In this document: one piece after another, positions 26,025 through 35,296 of the stretch
How the letters are laid out: every line of letters starts with the position of its first letter
Numbering within the stretch: the first letter of the stretch is position 1
Assembly: GCF_001423425.1 (NCBI RefSeq)
Contig: NZ_LMNX01000002.1
Span: 930,001-994,000 of the forward strand
Direction: 5' to 3'
Source: Rhizobium sp. Leaf306
GTDB taxonomy: Bacteria > Pseudomonadota > Alphaproteobacteria > Rhizobiales > Rhizobiaceae
Length of the DNA stretch: 64,000 nt
Notes under the pieces: model-generated
Databases searched by the model: none
What the model saw: the letters and a program-made list of their open reading frames with translations, nothing else
What the model was told of the DNA's origin: nothing
Position numbers and translations under genes: made by a program

Positions 26025-27053
26025 TCAGTCCATCCTCAGGACGATCTTGCCGAAGATCTGGCGGCTCTCCATGCGGGCAAGTGCCTTGTGGATTTCATCA
26101 AACGTGACTTCTGTGTCGATCACCGGATGAACGATGCCCTGGGCCATCTTCTGCATGGCATCGGCCATGTTCTCCATGCGGCAGCCAAACGAGCCGATGA
26201 GCTTCAACTGCTGCTGGAACAGCATCATCAGATTGAGGTCGGTGGAAACACCCGAGGTGGAGCCGCAAGTGACGAGGCGTCCGCCGCGCTTCATGCACAG
26301 CATGGAACCCGCCCAGGTATCCTTGCCGACATGTTCGAAGACGACATCAACGCCCTTCTTCTTGGTCAGCTTGCGCACGACGCCTTCAAACCGATCGACG
26401 CGGTAGTTGATGACATGATCGGCGCCGAGGGCCTTGGCCTTCTCGATCTTGTCGTCCGAACCGACCGTGGTGATGACCGTGCAGCCCATTTTCTTTGCCA
26501 GCTGGATGGCGGCAGATCCGATGCCCGAGCCGCCGGCGTGAATAAGGATCGTCTCGCCGGGCTGGAGCTTGGCGTTATCGAACAGCATATGCTCGACCGT
26601 GCCGAACGTGACAGGCGCGAGTGCTGCTGCAACGGCATCGACGCCCGGAGGTGCCGGAACGAGAAGACGGGCCGGAAGATTGGCCTTTTCCTGCGCGAAG
26701 CCATCGAGATGGAAGCCATGAACACCCGAGACATTTTCGCAAAGGTTGTCGCGCTTTTCGCGGCACGCCTTGCAGAGACCACAGGTACGGGCGCCGTAAA
26801 TCGACACAAGCTGGCCGGGCAGAACATTCGAAACACCGGGACCGATGGCTTCCACGACGCCGGAGGCCTCGGCGCCGATCGTCAGCGGCATCTTGCGCTT
26901 GGCGAATGCCATACCGCGCCAGCCCCAGACGTCGATGTGATTGAGTGCTACGGCCTTGACACGCAACGTGACTTCGCCAGGACCCGGCGCCTCCGGCTCG
27001 GGAATGTCGACGGCTTCGAGCTTGCGGTCATCAATCAGTTGCAGCGCGCGCAT
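26025..27053 (-). CDS. Zinc-type alcohol dehydrogenase of the VLCFA cluster
   Basis: A 342-residue medium-chain dehydrogenase/reductase. The nucleotide-binding motif HAGGSGIGSAAIQLAKKMG is near residue 168, and the four-cysteine structural zinc site (CGLCKACREKRDNLC) near 90. The position of the catalytic zinc cysteine reads NHIDVWGW, so the active-site metal site may be modified. In the rhizobial cluster this gene (adh2XL) is needed for the C28 fatty acid, possibly as a reductase in elongation; its exact reaction is not settled. It lies 62 bp after fabF1 and 6 bp before lpxXL. Confidence 0.9.
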   Translation of the reverse strand: MRALQLIDDRKLEAVDIPEPEAPGPGEVTLRVKAVALNHIDVWGWRGMAFAKRKMPLTIGAEASGVVEAIGPGVSNVLPGQLVSIYGARTCGLCKACREKRDNLCENVSGVHGFHLDGFAQEKANLPARLLVPAPPGVDAVAAALAPVTFGTVEHMLFDNAKLQPGETILIHAGGSGIGSAAIQLAKKMGCTVITTVGSDDKIEKAKALGADHVINYRVDRFEGVVRKLTKKKGVDVVFEHVGKDTWAGSMLCMKRGGRLVTCGSTSGVSTDLNLMMLFQQQLKLIGSFGCRMENMADAMQKMAQGIVHPVIDTEVTFDEIHKALARMESRQIFGKIVLRMD

Positions 27054-27115
27054 AACAGGTCATCCTCCGCCCGTTTGGGCGTTCAAAAGTCTATAAAATC
27101 TCTTGGGGGCTCGCC

Positions 27116-28402
27116 TTACGCCGGTTCAAGCGTCATGACAAGGCTGGCGTTCTGGCCGCCGAAGCCGAAGGAATTGGACAGAACCGCCCTCGGCGCACCG
27201 TCCCGCTTCACATTCGGCACCACATCCAGCTCGATCGTCGGATCGGGATTGGTGTAGTTGATGGTCGGCGGCAGAGTGCCGGTCAGCATCGTCTGGATCG
27301 AGAATACGGCTTCGACAGCGCCGGCTGCCGTCAGCGTGTGACCGATCATCGACTTGTTCGACGACACCGGAATACCCTTCAACCCCTCGCCGAACACCGC
27401 CAGCATGGAGCTATATTCCATCTTGTCGTTTTCCGGCGTCGATGTGCCGTGGGCGTTGATATAGCCGATGCCGCTTTCGTCCATGCCCGCATCTTCAAGC
27501 GCCGCCCGGATCGTGGCGATCGCCGGGCCGCCGTCCGGGGACGAGCGGGTGCGGTGGAAGTGATCGGCCTTTTCGCCGAGACCCTTGACGATGCCGAGCA
27601 CCTTGGCGCCGCGCGCGATAGCCGACTGCAGGGATTCCAGAACGAGCGTTGCCGCGCCTTCAGCGATGACGAAGCCGTCACGATCCTTGCTGAACGGCTT
27701 GGACGCCTTTTCCGGCGGGTCGTTTTGCGTCGAAAGCGCAGACAGAAGCGAGAACCGCACGAGTGCCTCGACGCTGACAGAACCGTCGGTCGCTGCGACC
27801 AGAGCCTTGTCGGTACGACCCTGACGGATCGCTTCGACGCCGAGCTGGATCGCGGTTGCACCAGAGGCGCAGGCGGTGGAAAGCGTTACGGGCAGGCCAC
27901 GGGTACCAAACTTGTCGGCCAGGCGCTCCGAAATCGAACCGAACTGGACGGCTTCGAGAAAGACAGGATCAGGACGCTCGCGCATGGCCGTCAGAAAGCG
28001 ATCGTAGGCATCGCCCTGCTGCGTCGATGGCGGTGCACGGTCTGCAAGCGCGAAACGGTCGGACCATTCCGGCTCGACTGGCGGAGCGGCCAGAAACAGC
28101 GGTCCGTCGAAATCACCGGACAAGCCGGCTTGGGCCAACGCTTCCGCCGTTGTCTCGCGGGCGAAGGCAAACGAGCGCTCGACCGAGTTTTCGGCTGGAA
28201 CCTTGATGAAGTCCACCGTGCCGCTGATGCGGGTCGAAAGGCCTTCGGTCGGAAAACGGGTGATCTTGTGGATGCCCGACGTGCCAGAGGTCAGCGCTGA
28301 CCAGTTGTCATCAAGACCCTGTCCGAGCGAGGTGATGACGCCCATGCCGGTGACCGCGACGATGGGCCGGCCGAGATGATCCGTGAAGCGGTTGTCACTC
28401 AT
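27116..28402 (-). CDS. fabF: Beta-ketoacyl-ACP synthase of the VLCFA cluster (FabF1XL)
   Basis: A 428-residue condensing enzyme of the FabF/KAS-II class that elongates acyl chains on AcpXL. The catalytic triad is complete: Cys178 in STACASGATAIQ, His in YINAHGTSTPEND and His in SMIGHTLTAAGAVEA. The ATG at 28402 has AAGGAG at ideal spacing; the frame runs 15 bp further up to a GTG. The gene begins 11 bp after the stop of its paralogue fabF2, so the two are produced together and may form a heterodimer (inference). Confidence 0.94.
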   Translation of the reverse strand: MSDNRFTDHLGRPIVAVTGMGVITSLGQGLDDNWSALTSGTSGIHKITRFPTEGLSTRISGTVDFIKVPAENSVERSFAFARETTAEALAQAGLSGDFDGPLFLAAPPVEPEWSDRFALADRAPPSTQQGDAYDRFLTAMRERPDPVFLEAVQFGSISERLADKFGTRGLPVTLSTACASGATAIQLGVEAIRQGRTDKALVAATDGSVSVEALVRFSLLSALSTQNDPPEKASKPFSKDRDGFVIAEGAATLVLESLQSAIARGAKVLGIVKGLGEKADHFHRTRSSPDGGPAIATIRAALEDAGMDESGIGYINAHGTSTPENDKMEYSSMLAVFGEGLKGIPVSSNKSMIGHTLTAAGAVEAVFSIQTMLTGTLPPTINYTNPDPTIELDVVPNVKRDGAPRAVLSNSFGFGGQNASLVMTLEPA

Positions 28403-28413
28403 GACTGTCTCCT

Positions 28414-29610
28414 TCACGCTTCAGCAGAGAGGACAGCAATCCCCTCGCCGCGTGTATATCCAACTGTAGTGACAATCGCCTGCTTTGCCGGGGACGCCAT
28501 CGGCGTCTCGTTTGCGGCGTCGAAGGCCGGGACCTTGGCAGTCGATTCGAGCGTCAGCGCTGCAAGGGCGATGCCGAGCGGGAACTGCGCTTCCATAGCG
28601 TGGCCCGTAACGCCGCCAAAGCCGCGGATCGCGGAACCCGGGAAAGCCTGCTCGAGCGCTGTCTTTTCGCGCTTCGCGAGATCGACCATGCCGCTCGCGC
28701 CGGAGAACACGACAGTTTCCGCCCCCTGCGTGCCGTGGGCGGTGAGCCGCGACATGCGCTTCTCGAGCCCGCCATCGTCGCGGTTGCCGCGATCGCCTTC
28801 GACGGCATCGATCGTTGCATAGATCCGTGCACCACGCGCCTGCGCGTAGCCGCGGGATTCGAGAACGAGAAAGGCGCCGACCGAACCGGTGATCATTCCG
28901 CCGCCACTGTCCGGCGAGCGAGACCACAATGGCTGCCAGTCGCCTGTCGCGTGGGCACGGATGCCCTCGACCAGCAGAAGAATATCAGCCCGTTCCGCCA
29001 CGAAGGCGCCACCGACGAGACTGTGGCTCGACTGGCCCGCCTTGATGCGGTGGAAGGCGGTTTCGATGGCCGAGATGCCGGCCGATTCTTCGCCCATGAA
29101 GGTGCGGGACGAGCCGGTGACCTTGTGGACGATCGAGATATTGCCCGCCATCAGGTTCGAAAGCTGGGCAAGGAACAATGTCGGACGGAGCTCCGTCGTC
29201 AGCTTCTCGTTCAAGACCATGTCGCGATCGTTGCGCTTCAGGGCTTCGTCGACAATCAGCGAGTCGACCTTGATGTCGCGCTCACCGCCGCCGGCTGCAA
29301 CGATCATGTCCATCGAGGCGCAGGCATCCGCATCCGTCTTCAGGCCGGCGTCGTCGAGAGCGAGCCCTGCGGCGAAAACGCCGAGACGCTGCCAGTTCTC
29401 CATCTGGCGCTGATCGCCGCGCTTGGCGATCTGGGCCGACCAGTCGATCTCAGGCATGGGATGGACAGGATAGGGTTTGAAACGCTCCGTTTCGACCTTG
29501 GGCTCGTCGATGGACGATCCCGTCAGAAACGCGACATGCGGCTCAATGCCGACGCCGAGCGAGGTCACGATGCCGACCCCGGTAATCACCACATCATTGT
29601 CAGACTTCAT
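28414..29610 (-). CDS. fabF: Ketosynthase-like partner lacking catalytic Cys (FabF2XL)
   Basis: A 398-residue thiolase-fold protein homologous to FabF1 next door: it starts VVITGVGIVTSLGVGIEP and has the GSVGAFLVLESRGYA segment. The active-site residues are not conserved. Where FabF1 has TACASGA this protein reads TGSSRTFMGEE, with no cysteine. Where FabF1 has NAHGTST it reads FSGASGM, with no histidine. Only the second histidine, in GVTGHAMEAQFP, is kept. This pattern resembles the chain-length factor of type II polyketide synthases, so it may set the product length of FabF1. The start at 29610 has GAGGA upstream. Confidence 0.9.
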   Translation of the reverse strand: MKSDNDVVITGVGIVTSLGVGIEPHVAFLTGSSIDEPKVETERFKPYPVHPMPEIDWSAQIAKRGDQRQMENWQRLGVFAAGLALDDAGLKTDADACASMDMIVAAGGGERDIKVDSLIVDEALKRNDRDMVLNEKLTTELRPTLFLAQLSNLMAGNISIVHKVTGSSRTFMGEESAGISAIETAFHRIKAGQSSHSLVGGAFVAERADILLLVEGIRAHATGDWQPLWSRSPDSGGGMITGSVGAFLVLESRGYAQARGARIYATIDAVEGDRGNRDDGGLEKRMSRLTAHGTQGAETVVFSGASGMVDLAKREKTALEQAFPGSAIRGFGGVTGHAMEAQFPLGIALAALTLESTAKVPAFDAANETPMASPAKQAIVTTVGYTRGEGIAVLSAEA

Positions 29611-29712
29611 AACTGTCCTCTTTGCGCGGCCATTGACCAGCGACGACATCAGGCACGACGGGACACTTTAGAACCGGTCCGTCCGGGCCGCATTATTCCC
29701 GAAGGCTTTGCG

Positions 29713-30186
29713 TCAGGTGCCTGCTTGCATCGCCGCAATGAGGCCGATCTCTTCGGCGCGCTTGCGCACGATCGGCGCCAGCGGAACTTCACTGAAAGGC
29801 ATGGTCCGCAGCTTGAGCTGCGCATCGCACACCTTCTTGCCGCCCGACGTAATCTTTGCCTTTGTCACCATGTAGCCGGAACCCTCATGCTCCAGAAACG
29901 CCTCGATGTCGAGCACGGCGTTCGGCTCGACAAACGCACGCATCTTGGCACTGTCCACCGACATCAGAAATGGCATCGCGGCGAAATCGGTCGCCGCAAG
30001 TACCAGCATTCCGGATGCCTGCGCCATGGTTTCGATCAAAAGCACGCCCGGCACGAGCGGCATTCCCGGAAAGTGCCCTTCGAAAACAGGGCTCTTTTCA
30101 GGAACGACCGAGCGTGCAGTCAGCGTCTTTCCCGCGAGATCAAGCGTTTCCACCCGATCAATCATCTGGAAATATTCAAGCAGCAT
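29713..30186 (-). CDS. fabZ: 3-hydroxyacyl-ACP dehydratase of the VLCFA cluster (FabZXL)
   Basis: A 157-residue hot-dog-fold dehydratase. The FabZ motif FEGHFPGMPLVPGVLLIETMAQASG (residues about 35-60, with catalytic His and Glu) is intact. It removes water from 3-hydroxyacyl-AcpXL during very-long-chain elongation. It starts 22 bp after acpXL and shares its transcript; a ~100 bp gap follows before fabF2. Confidence 0.94.
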   Translation of the reverse strand: MLLEYFQMIDRVETLDLAGKTLTARSVVPEKSPVFEGHFPGMPLVPGVLLIETMAQASGMLVLAATDFAAMPFLMSVDSAKMRAFVEPNAVLDIEAFLEHEGSGYMVTKAKITSGGKKVCDAQLKLRTMPFSEVPLAPIVRKRAEEIGLIAAMQAGT

Positions 30187-30208
30187 GAACTTGCGTCGGC
30201 TTTGGGCT

Positions 30209-30493
30209 TTAGCCCTTTGCCGCCTTCAGTTCGTCGATCTTGGCGCAGAGGTTCTTCAGAACGAAGTATTCCTCCGTCGAGACCTTGCCCTCGTTCACTT
30301 CCTGGGTCCACTGCTCGAGCGGAATCTTGATCCCGAATTCCTTGTCGATCGCGAAAACGATGTCGAGGAAGTCCAGGCTGTCGATGCCAAGATCGTCGAT
30401 CGTGTGGCTCTCCGGCGTGATCGTCTCGCGGTCGATCTCGCTGGTTTCAGCGATGATGTCGGCAACTTTGTCGAATGTAGCAGTCACGCCCAT
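30209..30493 (-). CDS. acpXL: Specialised acyl carrier protein AcpXL
   Basis: A 94-residue acidic acyl carrier protein. Ser39 in [12 protein letters not shown] is the 4'-phosphopantetheine attachment site. The length and the helix-rich C-terminus ([21 protein letters not shown]) match the rhizobial AcpXL, which carries the growing C28 chain. It is the first gene of acpXL-fabZ-fabF2-fabF1-adh-lpxXL. The ~160 bp upstream of it should hold the operon promoter. Confidence 0.96.
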   Translation of the reverse strand: MGVTATFDKVADIIAETSEIDRETITPESHTIDDLGIDSLDFLDIVFAIDKEFGIKIPLEQWTQEVNEGKVSTEEYFVLKNLCAKIDELKAAKG

Positions 30494-30652
30494 GTCCTTT
30501 TAAAAAGTCTGTATTCGGTGTTCCACATAAGGAAACCAATCGAAAATGCCAATGGGTTCCAACAAGACGGCGCCAATTTGCCGCTACATTGTTGCCTAAA
30601 CATCGATTGCCGATCGGTCAGAATGCCAAACCACCCTCAAATTTGAAGAGGG

Positions 30653-31618
30653 CTAGGCCGGCCGACCTGCCGTCAGCGCGACACGGATAACGTCCAGGAC
30701 CTTTTCGGGTTGGACACCGACCGCGACCTTCTGGCTTGGCTGACCATCCCAAGGACTATCGACGAACCGTCGGCCTGTGTCAGGCGCCTGGATCGTCTCG
30801 CCATCGGCAATGCCGCCGCAGACCACGCGGACAGGGCCGCTGCGGAGTTTGAACAGATCGGGCGCCACCAGATAGACGCAGGCACAGCTGTCGTGGATTG
30901 CCATTCCATCGAGACCCGCGCCCTGGCGGTAGAAATCGATATAGAACTGCGAAAGGTCGGACAGGAGTGTTAGCGCCTTATCGCCACCCTTGGCCAACTC
31001 AGCCATATCATCTGACGACATCATCGTCTTCATGGTGACGTCGAGGCCGAAAGCAATGACGTTCCACGGCGCGGTAAAGACGATATCGGCGGCATCCGGA
31101 TCGCCGTGAATATTTGCTTCGGCTGCTGGTGTCACATTGCCATTGACGTCGAAAGCGCCGCCCATGATCACCACCTGCTTGGTCAGGCCTGCGATCTCCG
31201 GATCAGCCTGCAGCGCCAAAGCCAGGTTGGTCATGCGACCGACCGCGACAATGGTGATTTCGCCGGGATTGGCCCTGATCGTATCGATGATGAATTGCGA
31301 TGCCTCGCGCGGATCGAGCGGCCAATCGATTTCGAGAGGCACGCCGATATTGCCGAGGCCGTCCTCGCCATGCACGATCGTCGGCGAGTGCTGCTCGACC
31401 CGCGACGGATCAAGCGTCTTGCCCGCCCCTTTGGCGATGGGCGCGTCGATGCCCCACTCCTTGTGCAGGAACTGCGCATTGCGCGTGGTCAGTTCGATCG
31501 AGGCATTTCCGAACACCGTCGTCACGCCGAGAAGATCGATATCCGGATGGCGATGCAGAAACAGCAGCGCCATGGCGTCGTCTACGCCGGGGTCAGTATC
31601 GAATATGACTTTTTGCAT
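30653..31618 (-). CDS. Inosine/uridine-preferring nucleoside hydrolase
   Basis: A 321-residue nucleoside N-ribohydrolase. The N-terminal DTDPGVDDA motif (residues 7-15) supplies the Ca2+-binding aspartates, and further ligands lie in the central VIMGGAFDVNGNVTPAAEANIHGDPDAA region and MAIHDSCA. It cleaves ribonucleosides to base and ribose. It is transcribed in the same direction as acpXL but is separated by 160 bp and has no functional link to it. Confidence 0.93.
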   Translation of the reverse strand: MQKVIFDTDPGVDDAMALLFLHRHPDIDLLGVTTVFGNASIELTTRNAQFLHKEWGIDAPIAKGAGKTLDPSRVEQHSPTIVHGEDGLGNIGVPLEIDWPLDPREASQFIIDTIRANPGEITIVAVGRMTNLALALQADPEIAGLTKQVVIMGGAFDVNGNVTPAAEANIHGDPDAADIVFTAPWNVIAFGLDVTMKTMMSSDDMAELAKGGDKALTLLSDLSQFYIDFYRQGAGLDGMAIHDSCACVYLVAPDLFKLRSGPVRVVCGGIADGETIQAPDTGRRFVDSPWDGQPSQKVAVGVQPEKVLDVIRVALTAGRPA

Positions 31619-31817
31619 GCGAATACCTTGAAATGCTCGCCGCCTGCCAGCGGCCGTTCATCGCGCAACATAGCGCCGCAACGGTTTACTGCAATGCAGC
31701 CGCAACCTGCAACCGCTGCCAGCGCCCCTCCTATTGCCGGATCACCGATTCGGTGCCACAAGCCGGCGCGCATCCCTTCGCCATTTCCCCTCCTCTCCTT
31801 CACGCAGAGCGCCAGCC

Positions 31818-32603
31818 TTGAGCGACATTGCATTTCAGCTGCTTTTTCTTCTTTTCCTCGCAGCCATCTTCGCGGGGTTCGTTGATTCGATTGCGGGTGG
31901 CGGCGGGCTGATCACCATCCCCGTCTTGCTCATTGCCGGCATTCCGCCGCTGGAATCGATCGCGACGAACAAGCTGCAATCCCAGTTCGGCTCGGCATCG
32001 GCAACAATCGCCTATGCGCGCAAGGGCCATGTGAAGCTGAAAGAGCAGCTGCCGATGGCAGCCATGGCGGCGCTCGGCGGCGCCATCGGTGCGCTGCTTG
32101 CCTCCATCGTTCCAGCCGAATTCCTGACGACCGCGATCCCCTTTCTGCTCGTGGCAATCGCAATCTTCTTTGCGATCAAACCCAATCTCGGCGATCTGGA
32201 AAGTCACCGACGGGTGACGCCGTTCGTTTTCGGGCTGACCGCCGTGCCGATCGTCGGGCTCTACGATGGCGTCTTCGGGCCAGGCGCCGGATCATTCTAC
32301 ATGCTGGGCTTCGTTCTGCTCGCCGGCTTCGGACTGCTCAAGGCGACCGCCCACACGAAGCTCATCAATCTCGGCTCCAACTTCGGGTCGTTTCTGGTGT
32401 TTGCAGCGTCGGGATCGGTGCTCTGGAAGATCGGCCTGATGATGGGCGTTGGCCAATTCATCGGTGCGCAGATTGGGTCGCGACTGGCGATGCGGAACGG
32501 TGCGAAGATCATCAAGCCGCTGCTGGTGATCTCATGCATTGCGCTTGCGACCAAACTGATCGCCAATCCGGCTCATCCGGTTCGTATCTGGCTGGGGTTC
32601 TAG
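31818..32603 (+). CDS. TSUP/TauE-SafE family membrane transporter
   Basis: A 261-residue membrane protein with about eight helices and the two-repeat TSUP pattern: FAGFVDSIAGGGGLITIPVL near the N-terminus and VGLYDGVFGPGAGSFYM in the middle. The family exports or imports sulfur-containing organic anions. I place the start at the TTG at 31818 (encoding MSDIAFQLL), where the first helix begins. The longer in-frame region from 31734 is hydrophilic and Ser/Arg-rich. No strong ribosome site was seen, so the start is moderately certain. Confidence 0.88.
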   Translation: MSDIAFQLLFLLFLAAIFAGFVDSIAGGGGLITIPVLLIAGIPPLESIATNKLQSQFGSASATIAYARKGHVKLKEQLPMAAMAALGGAIGALLASIVPAEFLTTAIPFLLVAIAIFFAIKPNLGDLESHRRVTPFVFGLTAVPIVGLYDGVFGPGAGSFYMLGFVLLAGFGLLKATAHTKLINLGSNFGSFLVFAASGSVLWKIGLMMGVGQFIGAQIGSRLAMRNGAKIIKPLLVISCIALATKLIANPAHPVRIWLGF

Positions 32604-32634
32604 ATTATCTCCCGACCGAAACCAGTATAGCCCG

Positions 32635-33156
32635 TCACCCCTTCATCTTCAGCGGTAAGCCGGCGGCCACGAGAAATACATCGTCTGCCACGGCTGCGAT
32701 TGCCTGATGCAGGCGGCCGGCATGATCGCGGAAGTCTCGCGCCATGCGATTGTCCGGCACGATACCGAGACCGACTTCATTCGACACGAGGATGACGGTC
32801 GAAGCAGTATCCCTCAGATAAGACAGAAGTCCTTCAGAGGCTAAGGCAATGTCTGCCTCCGCCATCATCAGGTTCGTCACCCACAGCGTGAGGCAGTCGA
32901 CGAGGATGACGACATCATCAGAGTCTATGCTGCGAAGGTTGGCTGCGAGGTTCAACGGTGTTTCGTGGGTGATCCAGCCCGTGCCACGGTCGGCTTGATG
33001 GCGCAGAATGCGTTCTTCCATCTCGGCGTCATAGGCGCGGCCTGTGGCAATGTAGTGCCTGTTGAGACCGGTTTCGCCGCTAAGTTTTTCAGCGAAGGAT
33101 GACTTGCCGGATCTGGCGCCGCCAAGGACAAGGACGACGCGCCCGGAGCGGGTCAT
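32635..33156 (-). CDS. cobU: Adenosylcobinamide kinase / guanylyltransferase
   Basis: A 173-residue bifunctional enzyme of cobalamin assembly (CobU, also called CobP). It has the P-loop [16 protein letters not shown] near residue 11, the GTP-guanylylation region [25 protein letters not shown], and the [16 protein letters not shown] motif. It phosphorylates and then guanylylates adenosylcobinamide. Here it is alone and convergent with the TSUP gene; no other cob gene or cobalamin riboswitch is visible nearby. Confidence 0.94.
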   Translation of the reverse strand: MTRSGRVVLVLGGARSGKSSFAEKLSGETGLNRHYIATGRAYDAEMEERILRHQADRGTGWITHETPLNLAANLRSIDSDDVVILVDCLTLWVTNLMMAEADIALASEGLLSYLRDTASTVILVSNEVGLGIVPDNRMARDFRDHAGRLHQAIAAVADDVFLVAAGLPLKMKG

Positions 33157-33454
33157 GGCAGCAGGCCGATCGCAGAGAAAGGGACCGGACGATTCGTAGA
33201 TGAGGAAGGCGTCCGGCCCTGCTGGTGTTTGCTCTGGATTTGCATTGCAGCGCCATGTTGACTCGTTGAAGGTCGCCCGTCAATCCCATGCGGGTTAGAC
33301 ATTTCGGGGCGCGATCTCACAACTTTCTCAATGGGCATTCTGTTTGCGACATGCGCTGCCGACTTGTTGCGTTGAAACGCGCTGGTTCGCCGCGTATCTG
33401 AGCGGATATGAAAACGACATGGCTTCGGTCTACGAAGCCTCTGAGGAAACAACG

Positions 33455-33598
33455 ATGCTTTACATCTTCAAGAACAATGATGGCGTTCAGATTGCCTGGA
33501 ATTCGAGCCTTCCGCGTCGTGATCGTCAGACCCGCGCCATGGAACTCGACACGCGCTTTTCGCTGCTCGGTTTCATCCGTACGTTCAGCGCTGGCTGA
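33455..33598 (+). CDS. Short hypothetical protein (47 residues)
   Basis: MLYIFKNNDGVQIAWNSS begins a 47-residue peptide that ends in LDTRFSLLGFIRTFSAG. Codon use looks like that of neighbouring real genes, and AGGA lies 8 nt before the ATG at 33455. In-frame starts at 33419 and 33344 would lengthen it. I recognise no domain. A bulged hairpin follows at 33627. Confidence 0.5.
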   Translation: MLYIFKNNDGVQIAWNSSLPRRDRQTRAMELDTRFSLLGFIRTFSAG

Positions 33599-34259
33599 TG
33601 TGAAATCAGAACCCAAAAGTCGACATTGACGCAACCATAGCGCGATCTTTCATTTCGAGATCGCTTGCGTCACTGCAAAATGGTTATGGCGTCCGGTACG
33701 CACTACCTGATCCGGCGCCAAGTCGTTCGAGGACGACCATGGCGGCAACATCTACGCGTACATTCTTACCGTATGGTTATTAGCGCGTTACCAATGCCTG
33801 CAGTTTCAATTTCTTCCCCACACTGCGTGAATTTTTCTTTGCGACAGCGAGGGCGCTAATCAGCCACTAAACGTCAAATATCGGACGTGACAAAGTGCCG
33901 ACTGCATGAACGGGCTGCTGCTGGTTGCAGAGTTTGCTTAGTTATTGCCGGCGATGGCGCTTTTGTCGTCACAAAAGACGCGAACACGATATCTTACAAG
34001 GGCTTGGTGATATGCCCGTTATTGTGCGGTTACTCGCGGACAGTTGATTTCTGCTTCGGAAAACGTAGGCTGATACTGCTGACACATTATTGCGCAACGC
34101 CTGTGACATCATTCGCTGGCGTATAAAAGACGCATGAGGCCAGCTGGCCGGTGCAATCACATCTACCGGTTGATCGCACAAAGCCGCAGTCATCGGGTGC
34201 CGGCTATCGGCGCCTCCAGAGTTGAACACTGTCACGAATAAGACTGGGAGGTCTTACAC
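33599..34259. other. Long intergenic region before the ProU-type operon
   Basis: About 660 bases with no convincing gene. It is less GC-rich than its surroundings, and the short open frames in it (for example 33665-33859 and 33887-34126) have non-coding-like composition. It contains the bulged hairpin at 33627-33672 and must contain the promoter and leader of the transporter operon. A ribosome site, GGGAGG, lies at 34246-34251. A small RNA is possible but not demonstrable here. Confidence 0.6.
33627..33672. repeat. Bulged double-stem hairpin
   Basis: An outer 8-bp stem (TGACGCAA / TTGCGTCA) encloses an inner 7-bp stem (GCGATCT / AGATCGC, 9-nt loop). Seven unpaired bases (CCATAGC) lie on the left side only. 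It is 29 bp after the 47-residue ORF and has no U-run. It may be a terminator-like element, part of a small RNA, or a copy of a dispersed palindromic repeat. Confidence 0.6.
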
Positions 34260-35255
34260 ATGAAGAAACTCCTCACTTCCGCAGCCTTCGCCGCCGGTCT
34301 TTACGCTTTTGCCGGCACTGCCCATGCCGACTGCGGTTCGGTATCCATCGCAGAGATGAACTGGGCGTCCGCAGGGGTTGCCGCTCATATCGACAAGATC
34401 ATTCTCGAAACCGGGTATGGCTGCTCGGTGGAAATGGTGACCGGCGACACGATGCCGACCTTTACATCGATGAATGAAAAAGGTCAGCCTGATCTGGCAC
34501 CCGAATTCTGGGTCAACGCGGTGCGCACCCCGCTCGACGCGGCTGTCAAGGAAGGACGCCTCGTCATTGCAGCGGAAATCCTTGCAGACGGCGCTGTTGA
34601 AGGATGGTGGATCCCCAAATTCCTTGCGGACGCGCACCCGGATATCAAGACCGTGCAGCAGGCGCTTGCTCATCCCGAACTCTTCCCGGCACCGGAAGAC
34701 AAATCCAAGGGCGCGGTCACCAACTGCCCGTCCGGCTGGAACTGCCAGACATCGACCGCCAACCTCTACAAGGCTCTCGGCGCAAGCGAAAAAGGCTTTG
34801 AACTGGTCGATACGGGCTCGGCTGCCGGGCTCGACGGCTCGATTGCCGGCGCATTCGAGAAGAAGACCGGCTGGCTCGGCTATTACTGGGCTCCGACCGC
34901 GATTCTCGGCAAGTACGAGATGGTGAAGCTGTCCTTCGATACGCCGCATGACAAGGCCAACTGGGATGCCTGCACGGCGGTTCCGGATTGCCCGAACCCA
35001 AAGGTCAACTCCTATCCGAGTTCGGAAGCCTTCACGGTCGTAACGAAGAAGTTCGCCGACAAGGCCGGCGTCGCGATGGATTACATCAAGGCCCGCAAAT
35101 GGGGCAACGCCACGATCAACAGCGTTCTCGCCTGGCAGACCGACAACCAGGGCACCAATGAAGACGCAGCCAAGCACTTCCTTACAACCAGCCCGGAAAT
35201 CTGGAGCAAGTGGGTCAGTGCCGACGTCGCTGAAAAGGTAAAGGCCGCTCTCTGA
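34260..35255 (+). CDS. proX: Betaine/choline-type ABC transporter binding protein (ProX/OpuAC family)
   Basis: A 331-residue periplasmic protein. Residues 1-23 are a signal peptide (MKKLLTSAAFAAGLYAFAGT, cleavage after AHA). The mature chain has the QAT-family layout: VSIAEMNWASAGVAAHID at the start, then PDLAPEFWVNAV, WWIPKF and LGYYWAPTAILGKYEM, with several tryptophans suited to cation-pi binding of quaternary ammonium compounds. The ligand is probably glycine betaine, proline betaine or choline. GGGAGG lies just upstream of the ATG. It is the first gene of an operon with the permease and ATPase genes. Confidence 0.92.
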   Translation: MKKLLTSAAFAAGLYAFAGTAHADCGSVSIAEMNWASAGVAAHIDKIILETGYGCSVEMVTGDTMPTFTSMNEKGQPDLAPEFWVNAVRTPLDAAVKEGRLVIAAEILADGAVEGWWIPKFLADAHPDIKTVQQALAHPELFPAPEDKSKGAVTNCPSGWNCQTSTANLYKALGASEKGFELVDTGSAAGLDGSIAGAFEKKTGWLGYYWAPTAILGKYEMVKLSFDTPHDKANWDACTAVPDCPNPKVNSYPSSEAFTVVTKKFADKAGVAMDYIKARKWGNATINSVLAWQTDNQGTNEDAAKHFLTTSPEIWSKWVSADVAEKVKAAL

Positions 35256-35273
35256 GCGTAACCTTGCCAATTA

Positions 35274-35296
35274 GGGAAGCCGATCTGCGGCTTCCC
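35274..35296. promoter_or_regulatory. Stem-loop between binding protein and permease genes
   Basis: A perfect 9-bp stem, GGGAAGCCG / CGGCTTCCC, with a 5-nt loop lies 18 bp after the binding-protein stop. No U-run follows. It probably stabilises the upstream mRNA or limits readthrough, as with the similar element at 19464. Confidence 0.65.

Noticed and set aside
25461..27257. 598-residue plus-strand frame opposite lpxXL and adh
   Set aside because: Antisense shadow with no family-like motif; both minus-strand genes are well conserved.
28600..30330. 576-residue plus-strand frame opposite fabF2 and fabZ
   Set aside because: It spans two real genes and their gap on the other strand, and has shadow-type composition.
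33157..33454. Cobalamin riboswitch before cobU
   Set aside because: No B12-box-like sequence or suitable stem set was found on the minus strand.
33665..34235. Short frames at 33665-33859, 33887-34126 and 33969-34235
   Set aside because: Composition is not coding-like, there are no ribosome sites and no recognisable motifs.
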